Made by a program: the position numbers and the translations under genes
From: Isoetes taiwanensis
Lineage: Eukaryota > Streptophyta > Lycopodiopsida > Isoetales > Isoetaceae
Assembly: GCA_021234155.1 (NCBI GenBank)
Contig: JAJEKV010000019.1
Location: 3,076,356 to 3,140,355, forward strand
Direction: 5' to 3'
Length of the DNA: 64,000 nucleotides
The notes under the pieces: generated by a model
Database searches by the model: none
Told to the model about the DNA's origin: nothing
The model's input: the letters and a program-made list of their open reading frames with translations, nothing else
Shown: in pieces, positions 23,204-33,249 of the stretch
How positions within the stretch are numbered: position 1 is the first letter of the stretch
How the letters are laid out: every line of letters begins with the position of its first letter

Positions 23204-24900
23204 TTTATAAATTCTGTTATTCATGTTTTCTTAGTTATGGTGCTTAGTGTGGTGGTGCATGTGGTGGTTATTGTGTTATACAGTGATTGTGGTGTACTGT
23301 ACGCAGCATGTGAATTGTGTGTAGTTGACTCTGAAATGCAGCTAAATAATATTTAATGTTGGGAATATTAGAACATGACAGAATTGAGTTACAAGTACTA
23401 TATTCCTTTACTGGGTCTGTGTATACAGTCTAAAAATATTTGAAAATGACAGATAACTAACTGATCCTAAAAGTTTAATTGAATTGATAAAGTCAAATTT
23501 TTGTCTGATGAAAATACATCTCTGTTGGAAAGTTTATAACATATTAAAAAAAGAGCATATGTTACAAAATTTGGCTTTTAATTGAAAGCTATGTACCCGA
23601 GAACTAAATTTACATGCATTTCCTAAGCAACAGTTGGGGCCAATTTGAATGCTTGCTACATCTCTTTTGCAGTCAATTTTATTTCAAAGCAGAGATTTTT
23701 GAATCCTAAAAACCCTAAAAAATTAGAGATTTCATACCAAAAGCGGTGTTGATAGGTTTCATAGCCACTTGATTCTTGGCTGCATCAGATATCTCGGAAT
23801 GGATTTCTCGGATTCTTGGCTCAGCAGATTTTCCAGGATGGGATTTTCATGGCTCAGGCTTGTTTGACTTTCTGCAGATCGTGTTCTTGCGGTTCTTGGC
23901 AGCGCAGTAAAAAAACAAAACATATAAAGAGGTGTCTTATATATTAAAGACAAGTCACATTAAAAGTAATGGAAAAGGTTTTTGTTTGAGATATAACGTG
24001 GACATGACATGGCGTCTTATATGCTGTCTTATTGCATTGCGACAACTATATTTTATGCCTACCATGGAAAAACGGCCTAAGCTGCTCAAATATGGCAAAA
24101 TATACAGTTTTGTATAGAATACGTGGCAAGAATCATAGTTTCAACTATGGGTGAAAACCCCTTCCGCAATAGGGTATGGTTGCCATGTTTCGCGCACTTA
24201 AGAGGCAAACCCTTGTAACTCCAGGTACATTTGCACGCGCATACGTCCGTCAGGTGTTTTGGGTACCTAATGAACAGGACTACAACATTGTAGAACAAAA
24301 TTTCCTCATCTAAGGTTAATAAGTTATGGCGTTGTGAGCCGGGGGGGAGGGGGGTCTAGGTTCCTCCGTCGTTATTTCAATAGCCCCATTCGCGTATACC
24401 CTAAATTTGCTGTCGCCAGCCTTATGGACTCGCGATGACGCCGAGTGTGCTAGCTGACACGACACTTAACAGAGTGTACGTCCGCCAGTCTCCCACGATT
24501 GAGGACTGGTGCATCAATGAAGGTCCTCACGCCTACACCGTTTTCGCCATGCCCGAGGCCCCCTACGTCCTCATGGTTGCCAGCTACCGTGCCCTAGGGT
24601 AATGGATACCGTCCCCAAATTGGCCCACCTTCGCCGAATTTCCAGCCGTGATCCATAAACCCTTCCTAATTCTTCAATCGATTACATTTAAACCGCTTCC
24701 GGACGCCTTACTCCGGGTCATTGGAAGAATTCGGCCTTTAAGGCGAAGCTTTTTGGAAATCTGATTTGCCCAGGCCGCGCCAGACCCATCATTTCCTTTG
24801 GCCTTTAAATTTGGAGTTCGTTGTCGAGGTAGACAGCCGGAGTATTCTTAATCGCCTCTCTCGGCCCGCGGGTAAGCTCCCATTCGTTGTCTCATTCAGC
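23204..24900. other. No gene seen; GC-rich patch near 24.3-24.8 kb
   Basis: 23204-24300 is AT-rich with no coding content; a direct repeat of GGATTCTTGGCT-type sequence occurs at about 23772-23885. From 24330 GC rises sharply (a G-run at 24342-24355). A short plus frame at about 24475-24602 reads RVYVRQSPTIEDWCINEG and ends in a stop. It is protein-like but unrecognised, perhaps a fragment of an older element. Confidence 0.35.
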
Positions 24901-25046
24901 TTAACTTGGATGTTTCTGGGATAGACTAACGTGTTTTCTTGCATTAACGTATCAGGCACAGCCATGAACATGGATCAAGCACGCTGGACGAGCTTCCCTG
25001 GAAGTGGCCCGACCTGGGATACTGCCAGGTCCGGACGGGGGGGGGG

Positions 25047-25322
25047 TTGGCCCCGCCGAAAAATGACCTCGGCGCCCGCAGTAATTATCCCAGCCCTAGC
25101 AGCTCAACAACATCAACAACTTCGAATTTTTTCACTATTCGCAATTGCCTTGTTACACCGGCAGAGGTTACCCGTGCTGTAGGATCCTCTTTACACATTG
25201 AGGTGTCTCCAGAAATAGTATCTCAGGTTGAAAGGGCTCGCTGTGATACTGACCTGATACACTGCCAGATTGTGGTCACTGAAGAAGATAGCGTCTTATT
25301 TCAGAGCCATGTTGGTCCTTGA
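25047..25322 (+). CDS. Unrecognised 91-codon ORF
   Basis: The frame begins MAPPKNDLGARSNYPSPSSS and continues with FFTIRNCLVTPAEVTRAVG and HIEVSPEIVSQVERARC. The second half looks like real protein, the first like low-complexity sequence; a G9 run just upstream (25038-25046) may have shifted a longer frame that starts near 24964. No domain recognised. It may be a host gene fragment or part of the DNA transposon that begins just to the right. Confidence 0.25.
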   Translation: MAPPKNDLGARSNYPSPSSSTTSTTSNFFTIRNCLVTPAEVTRAVGSSLHIEVSPEIVSQVERARCDTDLIHCQIVVTEEDSVLFQSHVGP

Positions 25323-25844
25323 TTGCTTCCACTCATCTATGCAATGGCACCACTGGACGACCTCGCTTCTTCTCCTCCTCTTTTTGGCTGATGTGATTGT
25401 AGAACTTCCCTCTCATGCCAATGGTGATCTAGATTGTGGCCTGCGGATTAATACTTTTTTGTAAAAGGCCCAAGTGCCATCTTTTGTATCAGCCCCGGGC
25501 TTTTTTTGGAATGAAAATGAGTTACTGACCCTTTAGTTTTTGTCTGAACACTTGCAAGTAATGAACTTCAGTTTTGTCTTAACACAGTGTGTGCTTAGCA
25601 TGATCTGATTGAAACAGAACTTAAGAGATTGAGCTGATGCTCCCTTTCATTTAAAGACCACTGTTTGCTGTATTATATCCCAGAGATTTGATTTTAATGT
25701 TAAACAAATTTATCAAACGTAAATATACAATGCAATGAATATAGGGTTTATTTCATAGTGAATATTGTGTTGCTGCTACATGTGTTGCTACCTTAGTTGT
25801 CCATGGTCTCGTTACTGTCTTCAGATACCTGTGATATGCAAATG
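25323..25844. other. AT-rich spacer, no gene seen
   Basis: No open frame with recognisable content. If the pogo-like element to the right has a terminal repeat on this side, it should lie here, but I could not identify it by eye. Confidence 0.35.
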
Positions 25845-27191
25845 TTAGTATTGTATCACAAATGCCAGTTCCATTAAGCCCCTGCTGTATACTAAACGCA
25901 CCTGGTTAGTGAAAGTGTTCTCCTCGAATCTTGGTGTTGGTACCGACCCTTCAGACATATTTGCCCTCCAAGTCTTTGCAAACTCTACATCTATTCCTCT
26001 GGCCCGGAAGATTATGTTCTTGTCCATACCTATTTTGACCATCTCTCGAATGAGCCTAGCCTTGTCTATGGCCTTATCCCCGTCATGCTGAGGTCCAGAA
26101 TGTGCTGTTGCATAATTGACCCAACCTTGTGTGTCCAATCTCATAGAATTCCCAGGGCCAATATCAGCGTGTGGCTGTGACTCACCCTCCCTGTTGACCA
26201 AGTCCCAGGTCTTCAATGGTGACCTGATTGTACTAATGGAGTTTGGGACAGGTCTGACCAGAGGCAGGAAGCCTTCTATGCTAACATGCACACCAGCAAT
26301 GTCTCTCGAGCATAAATGGGTATCTTCCAAGCTGCACATAACATGCACTTCCTCTTCACTGTCATGGGCAATTGCATGATCACTCATAACCGATGTGGTC
26401 AATCCACTAACCTGCCGACCTTCAGGTTCTATGGTGAATGATGTTTTCACTATTGGATCCCTGATTGGACTCAATCCTTGCCTTATTCTCATTCTGTTTC
26501 TAACCTCTAATATTTTGCTTCTCACCTCATCACTCATTGGCCTCTGGAAGCTAAAGACTGCAGCCGCTCTTGAAATGCCCCTGGGGTACATGAGTGCTCT
26601 AAGTCTAGCAGTAGAAGCTTCAAATTCTGCTTCAGCCTTCTTCCTATTTTCCCTTTCTTCCCTATTCTGTTGAGCTCTCTTGGCAGCCTCCTACCTTTCC
26701 AATTTTCTTCTTGCAGTTTCGAGTTTCCTGGCAGCAACTTGCTCATTCTTTAGTCTTGCAGCCTCAGCCCTTCTAGCCCTCTCACCAGCCAAGGCCTCAC
26801 AGAAGCCATCACTAGAGATGTGCACTCTTCCACTTAGGTCTGGGATTAAACCCCGATTCCTTGTCCTCGTGGCCTGAGACTGTTGCATGCAGGCCTGTGA
26901 TGTCCTCACGTCTATAGGGAGCTGCACACATGCATGGGCTGTTCCCATGTCACCAGATGGTACCACATGCTACTCTGAGGGTCTTAAAGTTGCATCAATG
27001 GCCTCACGGTCCCCATCTCGTGCGCCTTCATCGTAAGATGGATGCACATCATGGCTTACAATGTGCACATTGTCAGCTACATGTTCATGCCCACCAATAG
27101 GCTGCTGGCCACCTTGCTCACCAGCTGGGCGTGATGCCTCCCATAACCGTTGCAAGTCAGCCATGTTGAATTGCTCCAATTCCTCATCCCC
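25845..27191 (-). pseudogene. C-terminal half of pogo/Tigger-like transposase
   Basis: One minus-strand frame runs from the LTR of element A (27191) to a stop at 25845 with only two internal stops (about 26970 and 26691). It includes LEQFNMADLQRLWEASRP, a strongly charged coiled-coil-like segment (ERARRAEAARLKNEQVAARK, then EERENRKKAEAEFEAS) and SDEVRSKILEVRNRMRIRQG. It is the continuation of the DDE transposase at 51139-52310, from which it is separated by element A. The junction is off by one base in frame. The tail beyond the DDE core is unusually long, about 440 residues; I do not recognise a domain in it. Confidence 0.6.
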
Positions 27192-28752
27192 TGTGACGTT
27201 CCAGGCATTTATACAGTATACGTATGCATGTCGGGACACATCACTGAGATATAAGGGGGTAATTGTCTAAGTGGAAGTCAACCACAATGGTTTTATTTAG
27301 CTATGTTAATAAATCCATTGTGGATAATTATAAAGTATTTGGCCTAATTGCCCTAATTAAGCTAAATTAGTTAATTAGCACCAACAAGGGGGCGCCACCT
27401 GGCCCAAATCGATTGGCCAGGGGGGACCTTCCATTTTGGGCCTAGGAAAAGGGGTCCTGCCCCATTTTGACTCCCAAATTCGAATTGGGAGCTAAGGAGG
27501 AGCAGCAGTTATCAGCCAAGCTTGAGTTATCATCAACCACCCGCTAGCATAGTGTGATGGACCCATACCGAGACCATGGCTCCAGCCAGGACACGGGTTA
27601 GTGTGTAGATAGCTTGGTTTTCCTAGTTAGTCATAGGATTAACCCTTGTTTGAGTAGGTGAATGGTTAATCTCTATTTTATGTTCTATTCAAGTTATGGA
27701 TGGATGGATGGATGTATTAGCTTAGTTCTTTCTGTTCCTATGGTGTTGTATGGGCTAAAGGGGTGGGTAGAGACCTAAAGGCCATCTAGCAGTAGAGATG
27801 CTCCTAGATAGAACCCCTAAAACCACGCACTTGCGGCTGCCCACAAGAGCCTACCCGGTTGTGGATGCTATGATGTGGTTCAAAGACCAAACAACGGGTA
27901 TGGAGGTGAATCGGGGGTGGGGTCCGCCCTAGCGCGACGGGACTCCCCTACGTTAATGCTAGACCTATAGCCGGGTCCACCGTGTGTGGGCTGGGTATGG
28001 GTCCGGACACTCCCTGGGCGGGCGGGAGCCTCTAGGGCAGCCAGGGCTCGAAACGGGTTGGTGAGCTGACCTTTAGATTTAGGGGAGTGCGTCAGTGCGG
28101 GATGCGGGGTCACGAGGGGGCATCGTATCCTCTAGCGCACCCAGGGATCCGCCATACCCGGGAGGGACGCCTCCACGACCTGCCCCTCATCCCGGACCGG
28201 GGAGATGTAACCCGGAGTAGTCCTCGAAGGGTGATTCCTTGGGATTGCGTTTTCGAGGGCTACAAGCATCGTCATAGCATGATACAGCCTATCCGCAAAG
28301 TGTTACACGGGAGGCGGATGGAGTGGACAACCCTAGCCATTGTCTTATGCCGATAACGCCATGTTATATCTCTGTCTGTTGATATCTTGAGACCCTGGCT
28401 GTCAGTTGATCCCTTGGAGTCTGAGCCCGGGGTAGTGCCTGTTCTTGTGTTGTTTCATGTTGTTATGTATGGATTATCTCTGCCATGTTGATGAGGATGG
28501 GCCACCCTTCGTGGTGGTATATTATTTGCATTATGATTGGATGCTAACATATATGTATGCTTCCGCTGTCATAGGATTTCCCCATAGAGGACGTGGGGCG
28601 AATGACACCTCCGTGATCCTCGCCCGGATACTTGGCCATCCCGAGTAGTCCGAGCATGACGGAGGGCCTTGCCGTGGTGATTTAGTCGCCATGGGAGGGG
28701 AAGTCCCGTATCTATACGATGGGAGCATCGTATGGATTCTGGGAGCGTCACA
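27192..28752 (+). repeat. 5' LTR of element A
   Basis: 1561 bases matching 49597-51138. The first 590 bases and the last 330 are nearly identical between copies. The GC-rich middle (about 27780-28400) differs by dozens of small indels. It contains a (GGAT)4 run at about 27700. The end block CCATAGAGGACGTGGGGCGA to GGGAGCGTCACA is shared. Confidence 0.93.
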
Positions 28753-28753
28753 G

Positions 28754-28766
28754 TGGTATCAGAGCG
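28754..28766 (+). promoter_or_regulatory. Primer-binding site of element A (initiator tRNA-Met type)
   Basis: TGGTATCAGAGC begins one base after the LTR end. This is the classic plant LTR-retrotransposon primer site complementary to the 3' end of initiator methionine tRNA. Confidence 0.9.
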
Positions 28767-29406
28767 ATGGTTCTGGTGAACCAAAACTGTTGCACTGGCC
28801 ATACTTTAACTCGTTAGTTGAGGGTGAAAAACTCTATTTTAGAAAGTTCCAACTCTGCCACCCGTGTGTTAGTTGGTTTAGTATGGGAGGAATGACCGGG
28901 TTGTAGAGATAGTGTTTCCTAGTGAAGGGGTTAAAGTTAGAAATTAGAGTTAGAAACTTGAATTTTGCTTTCGCCATAACTCCCTCCTTGTAGCTCGGAT
29001 CGACCAGATTATTGCTCCAATGGGTCAAACGTACCCGAAATACCCTAAGGGAGTCGTCGTCAGGTCGCAAGGGGACCAGCAGAAGGCCAAACCCAATGGC
29101 GGCGCTGACAGGGTTTGGGCGTCTTAGAACTCGGATATAAACGCGTATAACCGGGTCAGCGTCAGATTTTTACAGATAATTTTTTTTTTCCACATTTTTT
29201 TTTTTTTTTTAAAAGTTTAAAATTTAAAATTTAAAAGTTAGGCGGCCGTTTTTCGGGGTTCCCTTTGTTGTACACCGCCGCCGCTTTGCTCGCCGGGACG
29301 CCATAGCCGCCCGGACAAAGCGCCCGAACCTTGCTTCTCCTTTGTCACAACAGCTTCCTCCCAACCTAAAAGCCACCCCTCGCTCTCCTAAGCTAAGCCT
29401 TTACTT
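28767..29406. other. Leader of element A, no gene seen
   Basis: No coding content. Includes T-runs near 29180-29210 and a GC-rich stretch just before the first ATG. Confidence 0.5.
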
Positions 29407-29922
29407 ATGGCCATCACTAAGACCACTCTGGACCCTTCTAGCCTCAATATACCCCAACTCTACGCCATGATCGCGAAGTACATGGCCACTGACAGCGACT
29501 TGGTAGACATCCTCCTGAATGAGCTAGTACAGCGTTTTAGTGACAACCTAAGAATCCCTTATCCTATATTCCATTTCTCGGAGCAGTTTTTGATCAAGCT
29601 GAATCTCCATCAGCTGCCATATACCATGGTCGAGCAGCCTGACCAGGTTATGGTGTTGATCAAGTTTTATCCACCAGAGTGTGAAGAACACTCTGAGGAG
29701 GGCGCCATTCAGCTTGAGGCGGCCCGTATCCGAGCTTTAGCTCAAGGGGACGACAGTCGAGAACTAGAGAGGGCAGATACAGATACACGGAGTAAGGAGT
29801 ACAGATACCTTGGCCATGGGTGGGCTATTATTAACCATGAAGCATTTGAGCTACCCCCATATGAGTGGCACGAGGCTTCCCAGGGATTCATTTGGGGTGA
29901 AATCCCTGATATCAGTCTGTAG
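29407..29922 (+). CDS. Accessory ORF 1 of element A (171 aa, unidentified)
   Basis: An intact frame starting MAITKTTLDPSSLNIPQLYA. It includes FSEQFLIKLNLHQLPYTMV, a charged middle, and GHGWAIINHEAFELPPYEWH. It ends at TAG 29920-29922. The same frame stays protein-like for about 20 further codons ([19 protein letters not shown]) up to a TGA at 29980, and the H3 tail frame opens at 29984, so the intact element may have encoded one protein: this domain plus H3. I recognise no known domain in it. Extra ORFs before gag are known from Ogre-type elements, but not with this sequence as far as I can tell. Confidence 0.55.
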   Translation: MAITKTTLDPSSLNIPQLYAMIAKYMATDSDLVDILLNELVQRFSDNLRIPYPIFHFSEQFLIKLNLHQLPYTMVEQPDQVMVLIKFYPPECEEHSEEGAIQLEAARIRALAQGDDSRELERADTDTRSKEYRYLGHGWAIINHEAFELPPYEWHEASQGFIWGEIPDISL

Positions 29923-29983
29923 TACCTAATACATGCCCAGATGGATATGGCTCGTCGGCCCGACCGCTATCAAGCTGAATTGA

Positions 29984-30678
29984 TCCGCTGATCGCGCTCA
30001 GCGTACAGCCCAGTGGAAGCTGATATGGAACGCGCCAATTCCGGGAGGATCGGGGAAGGGGCACAACAGAGCGTTACAAAAAACAGCAAATGTAGACAAA
30101 ACCGGCAGGACTTGCACCACCCGGATAACCCGCCGGGGAGAACCGCCAGGGGGCCTCAACGAGGGGGATGAGCCGCCGAGAAAACGCCGGAGGAAGTCCG
30201 TGGCCCATAAGTCTGGCAGTCAATATAGGGAGAGGTTGAGGGTTGTCGGCACCATTGGAAAGAATACGAGTGCTAGCAGGAGACAGGAATGGGTGGATGC
30301 TTCCCACTCCCACCGGGCCACCTTGGGTAAAAGACCTGGCCCCCTGCAGGAAGGACCGACCCCCAAACTTGCTCCTCCAAAGAAGCCCCATCGGTACAGA
30401 CCCGGTACCGTGGCCTTACGGGAAATCCGTAAGTATCAGAAGACCGCAGAGCTCCCGATAAGGAAGCTCCCCTTCGTAGATTGGTTCGGAAATAGCACAA
30501 GAATTTAAAACCGATCTCCGCCTGCACCTTTGCGATTTTGGCTTTACAGGAGGCTGCTGAAGCCTACCTCATAGCACTTTTTAGTGACGCAAATCTTTGC
30601 GCGATACACGCAAAGCGAGTCACTATAATGCCAAAGGACCTCGCCCTTGCCCGGAGGATTCGGGGAGAACATCCATAG
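29984..30678 (+). pseudogene. Histone H3-like protein with long basic tail, carried by element A
   Basis: The frame opens at 29984 without an ATG and gives a tail of about 130 residues, rich in Arg/Lys/Pro ([18 protein letters not shown], about 30170-30223). The histone fold starts with [20 protein letters not shown] (30380-30439), then [14 protein letters not shown] and [10 protein letters not shown], and ends with [30 protein letters not shown] and [11 protein letters not shown] (stop 30676-30678). This is the alphaN, alpha1, L1, alpha2 and alpha3 order of H3. Three small frame changes lie near 30478, 30490 and 30530; otherwise the whole core is present at H3 spacing, with no extra residue in loop 1 as CENH3 usually has. 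The short tail of conserved H3 is replaced by a long divergent one, as in CENH3. It is a variant H3, probably captured from the host; its function in the element is unknown. Confidence 0.85.
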
Positions 30679-30923
30679 TGGCCCGAGGGCATTTTCAATG
30701 TATGTAATTTTGTTATATCAATAGGGAAACCCGAATTTTGCTATCGTGTCTTTGTTAATTGCATTTTAATATTTTTTTTTCAAAAAAATAAAATAAAATA
30801 ATAATAACTGATAGTGAATGCTGACATCAGCATAAAAGCTATAAATACTTTAAAGACCCTTTTAGGGTTTCACTTTCACTTTCAGGTTTCGTCTACTCTT
30901 CCTTCTCCTTCCTTCCAGCGCAT
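30679..30923 (+). promoter_or_regulatory. Putative internal promoter before the 351-aa ORF
   Basis: TATAAATA at 30840-30847 is followed by CCCTTTTAGGGTTTCACTTT and a pyrimidine-rich leader up to the ATG at 30924. The same TATA plus AGGGTTT pair occurs in element 1 before its H3-like gene. The upstream part holds A/T-runs (about 30770-30805). Suggests separate transcription of accessory genes; motif-based only. Confidence 0.4.
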
Positions 30924-31979
30924 ATGGCCGCCGTGGATCTGCTTGCTTGGTATCAGGATGGGGAGCACTGGGATCCCCAAGTGGCCTTCAACCTCTTAGA
31001 GCCTTTCCTCTCCCAGCATATTGATCTCATCTTGAACATGCAGAAACACCCTGATTATGCTGGGTTTCTGCAATTTTATGTAGAGGAAATGCTTCCTCTC
31101 TGTATCCCTTTGGGGGAGCCACCTAAACTCTATATTGAACGGGCAGTAGTCAAGGAAATGCTTGGTGGGGGAAAGAGGGGGTATGAGCTACTCCGAGGCA
31201 AACTCCGGTGGGCTCGGCGACCTCCGGTCGTCAGTCATGAGGGCCAAGAGTTCCTTGAAGTCTCTTTTGCTCTCGCCATTCTTATGGACCAGTATGTGGA
31301 GGACGAAACCCTACCTGCAGAGAAGGGCAAGGGGCCAGATATGTCGGACGAGGAAGAAGACGAGTGGGTTGCCATCGACGATTTTGTCCGGTGGAAAAAG
31401 CTGGCGCATGAGATGCCGCCACGCCGTGAGCAGGGTGGGCGCTTGACTGGGTTAGATGTCATCCCAGTTATATATCATCAAGGACACGAGTTCCTTCTCT
31501 TGGAGGATATCATGTGGACATACCACGTAGTAGCGGGACTCAGAGGGAAAGAGAAGGCTCAGGTTCTCTATGAACTCGCCGAATACTGCATGGAGGACTT
31601 CATCGACTTCACGTCCGGGGATCTTCCTCCAGAGGTACAGCAGATACTCCAGTTCCACCAGCAAACTATTGAGCCGGCTGAGACACTTCTCCGGCTTAAG
31701 GAGCTAGTGTTGCAAGACCCTCCGTCTCAGCCTCCTCCAGAAGCCTTTATGGCTACGGGACCTTCAGTCCCAAGTATCAACATGGTTGAGCTTCCCTCAC
31801 ATTCGGATGAGGAAGGAGAAGACCTTTACCACAACCCTGCTCATTCTAAGGAGGATAGGGAGGAGCTCATAGAAGAAGAGGTTCCTAAGAACCTAGAGAA
31901 GGAGATTGACACTTCAGCTTCTTCCCTAGGGAGAGTGTCCGGGAGTCCTCTTTACTGCTTTCTTCCTATCGGCTTTTAG
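30924..31979 (+). CDS. Accessory ORF 2 of element A (351 aa, unidentified)
   Basis: An intact frame from MAAVDLLAWYQDGEHWDPQ to a TAG at 31979. It is acidic overall, with DMSDEEEDEW (about residues 133-142) and a Glu-rich C-terminal third (EEGEDLYHN, EDREELIEEEVPKNLEKEID). Predicted mostly helical by eye; no membrane segment or signal peptide. No domain recognised. A decayed counterpart appears in element 1 at 7540-8030. It sits right after the H3-like gene in both elements, so a role with that histone is conceivable, but nothing in the sequence proves it. Confidence 0.6.
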   Translation: MAAVDLLAWYQDGEHWDPQVAFNLLEPFLSQHIDLILNMQKHPDYAGFLQFYVEEMLPLCIPLGEPPKLYIERAVVKEMLGGGKRGYELLRGKLRWARRPPVVSHEGQEFLEVSFALAILMDQYVEDETLPAEKGKGPDMSDEEEDEWVAIDDFVRWKKLAHEMPPRREQGGRLTGLDVIPVIYHQGHEFLLLEDIMWTYHVVAGLRGKEKAQVLYELAEYCMEDFIDFTSGDLPPEVQQILQFHQQTIEPAETLLRLKELVLQDPPSQPPPEAFMATGPSVPSINMVELPSHSDEEGEDLYHNPAHSKEDREELIEEEVPKNLEKEIDTSASSLGRVSGSPLYCFLPIGF

Positions 31980-32240
31980 GCGGTGGACAGTCCTTTTGTG
32001 GCACGTGACTTGGGGCCAGAAGCAGAGGCTTCATGGTGGAGCCTCCGCGCTTTGTCTACTATTGCAGGCCACAAGAAGCTATCATACCACATGCTCACTT
32101 ATGTGTTGGTTCGACGGGATCTCGCCCTGGCAGCTTTGGGTCAGGAAATTGCACCCTGGATGGACATCAAACTCCTCGCGGCAGCCCCATTAGCAGTTGC
32201 ATATTCCCCCGAGGTTGTTTCCCTCGCTACTGCTGCTTGA
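31980..32240 (+). CDS. Possible downstream exon of accessory ORF 2
   Basis: The frame AVDSPFVARDLGPEAEASW continues to a stop at 32240. It starts directly after CTTTCTTCCTATCGGCTTTTAG, a good plant 3' splice-site-like sequence ending at 31979. The TAG used as a stop by the 351-aa frame may therefore be a splice acceptor, with the two parts joined differently in the transcript. Unrecognised sequence, with a hydrophobic Ala/Leu-rich C-terminus. Confidence 0.35.
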   Translation, partial: AVDSPFVARDLGPEAEASWWSLRALSTIAGHKKLSYHMLTYVLVRRDLALAALGQEIAPWMDIKLLAAAPLAVAYSPEVVSLATAA

Positions 32241-32517
32241 TCCCAAGGCCACATTACTACGACATCGGTCACCGCCACCACCTCCTACGCCTATGGAAGA
32301 GGATGAGGGGCCTAGCTCCTAGGTCATTGTGTTAAGTATTGTAGGAGTTTAGCCTTTGGCTACTCAACCCATATGTGCTATGCGTTGATGTTCTTCAAAC
32401 AATTTTGAATACAATCCAATTGTTCTTTTCCTTCAATACTTGTTTTTTTCTCTCCTTTGGAGTTGGAAGTATAAGGAATAATTCAGTTACGGTATATTCA
32501 TTCTTGTCGTATTACAG
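32241..32517. other. AT-rich spacer in element A
   Basis: No coding content. Contains TTCTTTTCCTTCAATACTTG and ends in a splice-acceptor-like TATTACAG at 32510-32517. May be an intron or an inter-gene spacer. Confidence 0.4.
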
Positions 32518-33020
32518 ACGATGGGATAGAGGAAAATGAAGAGGAAATACCTGACGCACTACGCAATGACGACGAGCCACCACCGGAACAGTGCTACGAT
32601 GAAGAGGATGGCGAGTATGACGAAGATCGTGACGGTTATGATGAAGAGGATGGCGAGTACGACGACGGTCATGACGGTTATGAAGAGGATGAATCTGAGG
32701 ATGAGGGCGAGCCCTATGATCCTCTTAAGGGTCTTGAGATTGTTAATATCCTTCGGGAGTATGCCTTCAACCATCTGCAGCAAACCCTCCAGCGTAGATG
32801 GAACTATTGGGACATGACCAAACAAGAGGCTTTTATAGAAACCACTGATTTCCTTTGGCAAATTTTCTATGCACTTCGTGACCTCTTCAACTTATTAATC
32901 ATTAGTCCCACCCTGGATTATCAATATGTGATTATTCCGGCATGGGCTTGCTATAAAATGGTTAGAGCCGTACGGGAGAGTATTCGCTACTCCATTCTGT
33001 ACCCCTTTGCCCACATCTAG
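32518..33020 (+). CDS. Accessory ORF 3 of element A: very acidic N-terminus (unidentified)
   Basis: After a splice-acceptor-like TATTACAG (ending 32517) a frame of about 167 codons runs to TAG 33018-33020. The first 65 residues are extremely acidic, with repeats of DEEDGEYD and DGYEEDESEDEGE. The rest is hydrophobic and aromatic (ALRDLFNLLIISPTLDYQY, YKMVRAVRESIRYSI). No ATG in this frame near the start, so it is probably a second exon. Long acidic tracts are typical of histone chaperones, which makes the neighbourhood with an H3-like gene suggestive, but no chaperone fold is recognised. Confidence 0.45.
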
Positions 33021-33249
33021 ACCGGATGTCCACAGTCTTTGTGTAGCTACGTGTGTTTATTTAAAGTTGCCTTGTGCATAATCCTCAGTTTTGGAGGCAT
33101 CGCCTCGAGTTTCATTGTAATATTATGTACATGTAATCAAGACCTCCTTTTCTTAATAAAACTGTTTTCTTAGGTTATGTGTTTTACGTCATGTTTTCCT
33201 GTTTTGTCATACCTGGGATGTGTTGCTTATCTCCTCCTCTTCCTACTTA
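33021..33249. other. Spacer before gag with AATAAA and splice-like acceptor
   Basis: CTTAATAAAACTG (about 33154) could serve as a polyadenylation signal for the acidic ORF. The segment ends TCTCCTCCTCTTCCTACTTAG (acceptor-like, at 33250). The following coding bases (ACGGTGC) resemble those after the acceptor at 32517 (ACGATGG), and the phase is the same. Confidence 0.35.

Noticed and set aside
29984-30678. Calling the element A histone a CENH3
   Set aside because: It has a long divergent tail, but loop 1 has canonical H3 length and the core is close to ordinary H3; a tree is needed.
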